From the NCBI GenBank assembly GCA_937997955.1, contig CALLDR010000139.1:1-6876 (forward strand): 6,876 nucleotides of DNA, given 5' to 3'. This stretch comes from an uncultured Emergencia sp. GTDB taxonomy: Bacteria; Bacillota; Clostridia; Peptostreptococcales; Anaerovoracaceae. Below the pieces are notes generated by a model. That model searched no databases and was not told the origin of the DNA. It worked only from the letters and a program-made list of their open reading frames with translations. A program made the translations under genes and the position numbers. Positions 1 through 4,943 of this stretch are shown one piece after another. Numbering within the stretch: position 1 is the first letter of the stretch; every line of letters starts with the position of its first letter.

Positions 1-3000
1 CGGATTCGGTTCTCAGCGGTAACGGATACTTCAACAGGGTACATCCTGGAATTTTCCCGGAAATATACTGTACCGTCTAAAATAGTATAACTGAAATTCC
101 GAACCGATGGATCGGCGGGGATCGAATGATCTTCTTCGTCCGTCAGTTCTTCTGCCGCATAGGCAGTGATTTCCGCATGAAGATTTTGAATGGCCTCGGT
201 AAGCTGCCCCGTGAGGTCAGCGCCCTCATACGGTTTACAGGCGCTGTCCATGCCGAATTGAGTGGGCTCCATGACCATTTCACCCAGAATCATTTCTGGA
301 TGCTGCACAAAATAGCTGTTCATTCGGATACCGTTTTTATCAATGTCCAGATGCACCCAGTCTGGTTCTATGTCTATCATGCGGTCGCGCTTCTGCAGAA
401 AAATAATGTCGCTTGTGACTTCGGTTCCTGCGTTTGATTTATTTGACTTAAAGGCATTGTTGGGCAGGCGAACAGCACCGATCAAGTCGGCGCGCTGAGC
501 CAGATACTTGCGAACGGCGCTGTTTTCCTTGTCCATCGTTCCTTTGCTGCTGATAAATGCGATGATACCACCTGGACGCACCTTGTCCAAAGCCTTTCCG
601 AAAAAATAGTCATGAATAAGCCAATGGTTTTTATCATAACGCTTATCCGACACCCGGAAATCGCCAAAAGGTACATTGCCGATGGCCACATCAAAGAAAC
701 TGTCCGGTATCTCCACTTTTTCGAAGCCGGATGCGGTGATGCTGTTGAGCTGATAAAGCTGCTGAGCTATTCGGGCTGAAATACTGTCAAGCTCTACGCC
801 GTAGATCTTACTTCCTGCAAGGGGCTCCGGCAACATGCCGATAAAATTGCCAATCCCACAGGAAGGCTCCAGGATATTTCCCTGCTGAAATCCCATTTGC
901 ATCAAAGCCTGATACATCGCCCCAATAATACCCGGCGAAGTATAAAAAGCAGTCAGACTGCTGGCCCTGGCCGCGGCATATTCTTCGTCATCAAGCAGTG
1001 ATTTTAATTCCAGGTATTTCCCATCGTGCTCATCAAAGCGATCTGCCAAGTCGCCCCATCCCACATACTGTGAAAGGATTTCCTGTTCTTCCAGCGTAGC
1101 CAAACGATCTTCGGCTTCAATTTGCTTCAGACAGCGGATAGCAGCAACATTTGCCGCGTACTTCTCGCTGCGGGTGCCATATCCCAGCTCTGGATTGGTG
1201 ATACGGAAGTCCTGCCGCTGATCCTTTGGTATCTCCGGGTGAAGGACAGTGAATTCCATACGCTCCCGGTGCGGCTTTGGCAGCACAACAGGTCGTAATT
1301 CCTCTTTTTCGGATGTTTCATCAGAATCAGCCTGAAGTTCTACCCCATCTTCTGAAATCGTCTCATCCGGAAGCAAAAACCTGTCCTGCCTGATCAGTGC
1401 GTCGATACGCCTGGCAATCTTATTCCAGCTTAATTCCACCTTGGCATATGGCATAGTAATACTGCCATGACTGAATGACAAACCCTTTCCTGTGTAAGTC
1501 AAGTTGTCATTTCCGCCATAGTATCCGCTGTATTCACCGTGGTAGCTTTTCAAATGCTTTACTCTATCCTCTATATCCGGATGTGTTGAAAAAAAAGCAT
1601 GGACGGATCTTCGATATCCTTCACTGCCTCGCAGGACCTTATCAATTTCATCCATCGTAATGTATCGCTGTAGATTTGGCTCAAAATCTGCAGTCGCCGT
1701 AAAGACCAGCTGCTCGCGCTGCAGGCCGTGGAGTTTGACCAATATTTCCTGTGTGGATTGGTTTTTGAATCGCATCAGTTCCTGATCCTGCTCATAAGCG
1801 CTGACAAATGCTTCCCATTCTGTTGTAATCTGAAGCAGGGTCTTCGGGTCATTTAAAAGCCCGAAGATCTCCTTTACAATCTCCGGGAATCCAGCTCTTT
1901 TTGATAAAACCTGCTGCAAAACGGGTGCATAACCGGCTTCTTTTGCCTTTTCCGAAAAATCTCTTGCGGTCAGCGCCAAAAGGTCGGCCAAATCATTTCG
2001 TTCATATGCGGCTACGCGATCAAGATCACTTTGCGGCATATATCTGCCCAGATCCAGCAGTTCGCGGATGCGCGCCGCTGCCTGCATCCAGGTGATCATG
2101 GTAACATGTTTGTCCTGCACCGTATCGCCGCTGGCGATGCGCATGCCCTCCTCATCATACCAGACAGCATATTTGTGATCATCTATATAGAAGCCTGCTC
2201 CATTTATCCCGTAGTGACTTTGCAGAAACGCAGCGTTATCTTCTATAGGATAGTCCTTCATAAAATATGCGCAGATCGTCAGGCAACTGTTCCGATCATT
2301 TGCGCCGACGCACAGCGCCTCGTCGATCACCTGCTGAGAAAGTCTTCCGCGCGGGATTATAAAGGAACCCTGCACCGGCCTTTCCGCGGGCTGATCGAAA
2401 TTTAGGGAATCAAAAATGGATAATTGCTGTAAACCCTCTCTTTCCAGAGATGGCTGCCACGTTTTAGCATGCTCGGCACCAACACGCGAAGAAAGCGCAG
2501 GAGGCATGTTGCTTCCTGCGCTTTCTTCCATTCCTTTATCTAATTGTAAATCAGGTCCTTTAACACGACTTCCTCCGCTCGCTGCCGGAGATTGTTCATC
2601 ATCCCCACCCATCGAAGCTGATCTCTCTCTTTTAGTTCCTCGCTCACGCCCTCGTTCTGTGCCATCTGTGATACCATCTGCTCCATACGGGTCTTTGCTG
2701 TCAGTTCGATCTCCATCAGATGTTGGTTCAGTTTCCCGGCAGTCAGCAGATTCATGTATACCACTCTCCGATGCTTCTTCAGGTATTCCCGCCGCAATAT
2801 CGCGTACTTCCCAAGATGTATCTCCGCTTCCTGCGGCGGTAACAGGTTCGGCAGGCTGTAATCGCCCTGCATGGTGTAGCTCAGTTCGTTCCTCATATGG
2901 TTCCTCCTTTTCCCTTTGTTTCGGTGGTGTTTCTTTCTTATTATCATACCGTATTAAAAAGTTCTCTGCAAATGTGCGATTTTCCCTTTGCAGATATAAT

Positions 3001-3728
3001 ACTGTTTTGCCGATTTCCGAAAGACACAGTTTTCCGATATCTCCTGTCGCAACCCCCAGGGCTGTCAGTGTTTCAGGCGTATTAAAATTAACAATTCCTC
3101 CAAAATCCTCTTTGGAGAAATTGCTCTCTGGATCAAGCCCACACCGGACGAAGAGCATGAATCCGATACTGGTTTCCAACATGCTGCGATAGAGCACTTC
3201 TATATTTTGCTGATCCAATTCTTCCAGAAAACTGTCTTTTGTATAAAGCATCAGATCTGTTAAATAATCCGCAATATGATCTGCCGCGGCATGCTCTGCA
3301 GCTGCAGCTAAGGCTGCTCCCAAGTCTTCTTTCATGGATAGGGTTCCAAAATTGTTTGCCAGGTTTTCTATTACGTCAGGCTCAAATTCCGGCTTTATAG
3401 TCCAAATCGGTACCGGCTTTGCGTACTGTCCAGGATGCGTGTCTGTGATGTCAAAGAAATACTTTAAATTGCCCATTACTTCATCACTATCCATGACAGC
3501 AATGCCCCTGGCTCCTCGGTTAACCCACCTGCCAAATTTTTGATGCCACTTTTCTATCGGTAAGACAGCGGTCGCATCCGGACGCTGTGCAAACAGAAGC
3601 ACCTGTTCATCGAAAGGCAAACGGTAATTCCAGCAGGCAGTTCCCAAAAAACGTTGCCATTCCTGCGGGTCTGCCAGCTCCCTCACAGTCTTTTGATACA
3701 GGCTGGTTATATGTTCATATCTTGTCAT
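1..3728 (-). CDS. Giant ICE-encoded DNA methylase (ArdC-like N-terminus, N6-adenine methyltransferase), 3' end cut by window edge
   Basis: One frame runs unbroken for 1,242 codons from ATG 3728 off the left edge. Residues 1-80 (start MTRYEHITSLYQ; GRWVNRGARGIAV near 66-78) resemble the ArdC-type N-terminal region. Residues about 265-455 are a low-complexity hydrophilic linker. A conserved mid region (about 455-790) includes FFSTHPD, YTGKGLSFSHGS and IDALIRQDRFLLPDE. The methyltransferase follows: FYTSPG (928-933, motif X), EPSCGIGNF (954-962, SAM-binding motif I), GVELD (977-981), and catalytic motif IV as NVPF (1018-1021) in place of NPPF. From memory, NVPF is usual in these ICE proteins. 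Relatives exceed 2,000 residues and end in an SNF2-type helicase, which cannot be seen here. The start is 9 bases after the CHAP stop with GAAGG 6 bases upstream. Likely role: modification, anti-restriction or processing of element DNA (inferred). A complete tnpV-like gene is nested in its linker. Confidence 0.93.
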   Translation of the reverse strand, partial: MTRYEHITSLYQKTVRELADPQEWQRFLGTACWNYRLPFDEQVLLFAQRPDATAVLPIEKWHQKFGRWVNRGARGIAVMDSDEVMGNLKYFFDITDTHPGQYAKPVPIWTIKPEFEPDVIENLANNFGTLSMKEDLGAALAAAAEHAAADHIADYLTDLMLYTKDSFLEELDQQNIEVLYRSMLETSIGFMLFVRCGLDPESNFSKEDFGGIVNFNTPETLTALGVATGDIGKLCLSEIGKTVLYLQRENRTFAENFLIRYDNKKETPPKQREKEEPYEERTELHHAGRLQPAEPVTAAGSGDTSWEVRDIAAGIPEEASESGIHESADCRETEPTSDGDRTDSKDPYGADGITDGTERGRERGTKRERSASMGGDDEQSPAASGGSRVKGPDLQLDKGMEESAGSNMPPALSSRVGAEHAKTWQPSLEREGLQQLSIFDSLNFDQPAERPVQGSFIIPRGRLSQQVIDEALCVGANDRNSCLTICAYFMKDYPIEDNAAFLQSHYGINGAGFYIDDHKYAVWYDEEGMRIASGDTVQDKHVTMITWMQAAARIRELLDLGRYMPQSDLDRVAAYERNDLADLLALTARDFSEKAKEAGYAPVLQQVLSKRAGFPEIVKEIFGLLNDPKTLLQITTEWEAFVSAYEQDQELMRFKNQSTQEILVKLHGLQREQLVFTATADFEPNLQRYITMDEIDKVLRGSEGYRRSVHAFFSTHPDIEDRVKHLKSYHGEYSGYYGGNDNLTYTGKGLSFSHGSITMPYAKVELSWNKIARRIDALIRQDRFLLPDETISEDGVELQADSDETSEKEELRPVVLPKPHRERMEFTVLHPEIPKDQRQDFRITNPELGYGTRSEKYAANVAAIRCLKQIEAEDRLATLEEQEILSQYVGWGDLADRFDEHDGKYLELKSLLDDEEYAAARASSLTAFYTSPGIIGAMYQALMQMGFQQGNILEPSCGIGNFIGMLPEPLAGSKIYGVELDSISARIAQQLYQLNSITASGFEKVEIPDSFFDVAIGNVPFGDFRVSDKRYDKNHWLIHDYFFGKALDKVRPGGIIAFISSKGTMDKENSAVRKYLAQRADLIGAVRLPNNAFKSNKSNAGTEVTSDIIFLQKRDRMIDIEPDWVHLDIDKNGIRMNSYFVQHPEMILGEMVMEPTQFGMDSACKPYEGADLTGQLTEAIQNLHAEITAYAAEELTDEEDHSIPADPSVRNFSYTILDGTVYFRENSRMYPVEVSVTAENRI
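2488..2528 (-). terminator. Perfect 15-bp hairpin just after tnpV, terminator-like but with an interrupted T tract
   Basis: The arms 2488-2502 and 2514-2528 are exact reverse complements (minus-strand arms GAAGAAAGCGCAGGA and TCCTGCGCTTTCTTC) around an 11-base loop. Two further G-C pairs could form inside the loop after one mismatch. It begins 11 bases after the tnpV TAG, where an intrinsic terminator would be expected. The GC-rich core is followed by TTTCTTC, a T tract broken by C and itself paired to an A-rich 5' flank; no long U run follows. It is also coding: the methylase frame reads through it as EESAGSNMPPALSS (401-414). It may be a decayed or conditional terminator. The inverted repeat is certain; the function is inferred. 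Confidence 0.6.
2540..2896 (-). CDS. tnpV: TnpV-family small protein, nested in the +1 frame of the giant methylase gene
   Basis: A complete 118-residue ORF, same strand as the methylase gene but one base out of phase, covering methylase codons 278-397. I recognise it as TnpV, a small family named after a gene of the clostridial transposon Tn4451; its function is not established. Diagnostic blocks are MRNELSYT (1-8), GDYSLPNLLPP (11-21), GKY..LRREYL..HR (29-43), GKLNQHLMEI (54-63), and a C-terminal helical stretch with EGVSEELK (82-89), DQLRWV (92-97) and RQRAEEV (104-110). It looks full length and undamaged, and is soluble with no signal or membrane segment. The ATG at 2896 is preferred over an in-frame ATG at 2947 because AAGGAGG sits 6 bases before it and the family begins MRNEL. 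A possible promoter lies upstream and a hairpin begins 11 bases past the TAG stop. Whether it is expressed is inferred. Confidence 0.85.
   Translation of the reverse strand: MRNELSYTMQGDYSLPNLLPPQEAEIHLGKYAILRREYLKKHRRVVYMNLLTAGKLNQHLMEIELTAKTRMEQMVSQMAQNEGVSEELKERDQLRWVGMMNNLRQRAEEVVLKDLIYN
2903..2909 (-). promoter_or_regulatory. Strong Shine-Dalgarno for the nested tnpV ORF
   Basis: On the minus strand the sequence reads AAGGAGG, then AACCAT, then ATG. This is a seven-base anti-16S match with a 6-base spacer, the best ribosome binding site in the window, and it lies inside the coding sequence of the methylase. It fixes the tnpV start at 2896 and argues that this ORF is translated in its own right. 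In the methylase frame the same bases simply encode part of a Lys/Glu-rich linker. Confidence 0.85.
2943..2971 (-). promoter_or_regulatory. Possible sigma-A type promoter for tnpV inside the methylase gene
   Basis: On the minus strand TTGCAG (2971-2966) is followed after exactly 17 bases by TATGAT (2948-2943). The -10 box matches the consensus at 5 of 6 positions; the -35 box keeps only the leading TTG. The predicted start would be near 2936, giving a leader of about 40 bases that contains the AAGGAGG site. The region is AT-rich relative to its surroundings. Chance occurrence is quite possible, since this stretch is also methylase coding sequence. Confidence 0.3.
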
Positions 3729-3734
3729 TTCACA

Positions 3735-3739
3735 CCTTC
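3735..3739 (-). promoter_or_regulatory. Shine-Dalgarno of the giant methylase gene, overlapping the CHAP stop codon
   Basis: The minus strand reads GAAGG, then TGTGAA, then ATG (3728-3726). The site shares bases with the TGA stop of the CHAP gene at 3740-3738, so a ribosome terminating on CHAP is placed at the methylase start. This supports the choice of ATG 3728 and implies an operon with coupled translation. An in-frame stop (the CHAP TGA) four codons upstream rules out any earlier start. Confidence 0.7.
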
Positions 3740-4943
3740 ATTCCTTCTTATTCTTTTTCGATTCCGTTTCAGTAGCTTCAGCTATCAAGCCATATCCGTA
3801 GATTACGCTGCTTCCCACAGGATACCACATGGTTTTACAGGCATCACCGCTGTTACCCTCGATGGTATGCACCACACTGTCCTTACAGGACTCTACAATA
3901 CCTACATGATCAGCTGTTCCATTGCCATCCCAATCAAAGAATATGATCATACCCGGTTTGGGAGATATGCTGCCGCTGTACCATGCCTCATGGGATATAA
4001 ACCAGTTTACTCCATCCTGACAGTAAGAGAACTTCGGTGCCGCATCTGATTCCAGGTAGCCGCACTGGTCCGCGCACCAGCTAACAAAACAGGCGCACCA
4101 ATCAACATGCTCAGCAAACCCATACCAGCTCCAGTAAGGCCTTCCGCCGATATTACCTACCTGTGACTTGGCAACTTCAACGATGGTTCCGTTCTCAGGC
4201 ACGGTATTCCCATTATCTTCACCGTGAAGTGCCATAGTTCCTGCAAACATAAGCACAATAACCAGAAGCAGAATAAAAATGCCTGCGGCCAGAGGAAATG
4301 ATGTACGAATTGCTTTCATCGCCGCCTTTTTTCGCTTATTATGTTGAGCCTCCCTCTGACCGATACCTGCAATATGTTCTGAGGCAGGCGCTATATTACC
4401 AGCTTCAAATTCCCCTCTTTCAGTCCGAAAACTAATGCCGGCAGATTTTTGTCGGCCAGTCAGAATTCTCTGTACGTATTTTTTTCTCTGATACTTCCGG
4501 ATGGAATTTTCCTTCTGAATCGTGCGGCTTTGCGTCTTTGCAGCAGTCTTTATACCTTCTGCAGCTATAGGAGCCTGCGCTTCATGATATACGTTATGTA
4601 CGGTTTTCGTTTGCTCTTGTTCATCTTGCTCAAATATACCCGCCTGCTGGTCGCGTATCAACTGCTTCTGTTGCTTCCTGCGCGCTTTAACGCTTTGAAT
4701 CATAAGCTGCCGTCCCAAGGCTGCGGCACGTCTGCCGCTGTCCTCTGCTTTTTTTACCGCATAGCCTTGCGCACCATCCTGATTCTGTTCCTCTGCTTCG
4801 CCAAAACCAAGATTTTCTCTCGGTATTCTTGACTTCACCTGAGACGTTATCATAAGGTGTCTTTGTCGTCTTAACTTGATCGGATCTTTTCGTTCTTTTA
4901 TTGTTTGCCCGGCCTTCAGCACGGTCTCTTTCGTCTTAATCAT
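3738..4943 (-). CDS. Membrane-anchored CHAP-domain peptidoglycan hydrolase of the conjugation module (CD1108-like)
   Basis: A 401-residue protein expected to cut peptidoglycan locally so the conjugation channel can cross the wall. Residues 1-215 are highly charged, rich in Lys, Arg, Gln and Glu, and presumably cytoplasmic. One strong transmembrane segment lies at about 217-237 (core IFILLLVIVLMF). The C-terminal CHAP-type amidase/endopeptidase domain spans about 250-385. Its likely catalytic residues are Cys283 in DWCACFVSWC, His346 in ADHVGIV, and Glu362/Asn364 in HTIEGNSGD. No second muramidase domain is present, unlike the two-domain lysozyme/CHAP enzymes of some conjugative elements. The first ATG was chosen because it forms the ATGA overlap with the VirB4 gene. 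The Shine-Dalgarno is poor: a GGGAGAGGGG tract lies about 14 bases away, so translational coupling is likely. The next gene starts 9 bases after this stop. Hydrolase family is firm; substrate bond is inferred. Confidence 0.93.
   Translation of the reverse strand: MIKTKETVLKAGQTIKERKDPIKLRRQRHLMITSQVKSRIPRENLGFGEAEEQNQDGAQGYAVKKAEDSGRRAAALGRQLMIQSVKARRKQQKQLIRDQQAGIFEQDEQEQTKTVHNVYHEAQAPIAAEGIKTAAKTQSRTIQKENSIRKYQRKKYVQRILTGRQKSAGISFRTERGEFEAGNIAPASEHIAGIGQREAQHNKRKKAAMKAIRTSFPLAAGIFILLLVIVLMFAGTMALHGEDNGNTVPENGTIVEVAKSQVGNIGGRPYWSWYGFAEHVDWCACFVSWCADQCGYLESDAAPKFSYCQDGVNWFISHEAWYSGSISPKPGMIIFFDWDGNGTADHVGIVESCKDSVVHTIEGNSGDACKTMWYPVGSSVIYGYGLIAEATETESKKNKKE
4940..4943 (-). other. ATGA start-stop overlap between the VirB4 and CHAP genes
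   Basis: The CHAP start ATG (4943-4941) and the VirB4 stop TGA (4942-4940) share two bases. The nearest purine-rich tract, GGGAGAGGGG, ends about 14 bases before the ATG, which is too far to be an ideal ribosome binding site. Re-initiation by ribosomes finishing VirB4 is the likely way CHAP is translated, tying the amounts of the two transfer proteins together. Confidence 0.75.

Noticed and set aside
482..694. 70-codon minus-strand ORF in another frame of the methyltransferase region
   Set aside because: It lies inside the strongly conserved motif IV region of the large protein, has no family resemblance, and lacks the convincing ribosome binding site seen at tnpV. Shadow frame.
1127..1321. 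64-codon minus-strand ORF nested in the methylase gene
   Set aside because: No recognisable motifs and located opposite a well-conserved part of the real frame. Not comparable to the nested tnpV.
2897..2947. Upstream ATG (2947) as an alternative start of tnpV, adding 17 residues
   Set aside because: It has no Shine-Dalgarno, overlaps the putative -10 box, and the family normally begins at the MRNEL methionine, which has AAGGAGG at ideal spacing.
2416..3192. A 258-codon plus-strand ORF antisense to the methylase linker and tnpV
   Set aside because: It is Ser/Pro-rich with no recognisable domain and lies opposite two better-supported frames. It is a composition effect of the dual-coded region, although three frames being open at once is notable.
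3282..3325. GCA/GCT-rich run resembling a short tandem repeat
   Set aside because: It encodes an alanine-rich helix in the methylase (about residues 138-149). Imperfect and explained by protein composition.
3334..4049. Several overlapping plus-strand ORFs (up to 131 codons) across the CHAP/methylase junction
   Set aside because: They are antisense to the CHAP catalytic domain and methylase N-terminus, with no family resemblance.
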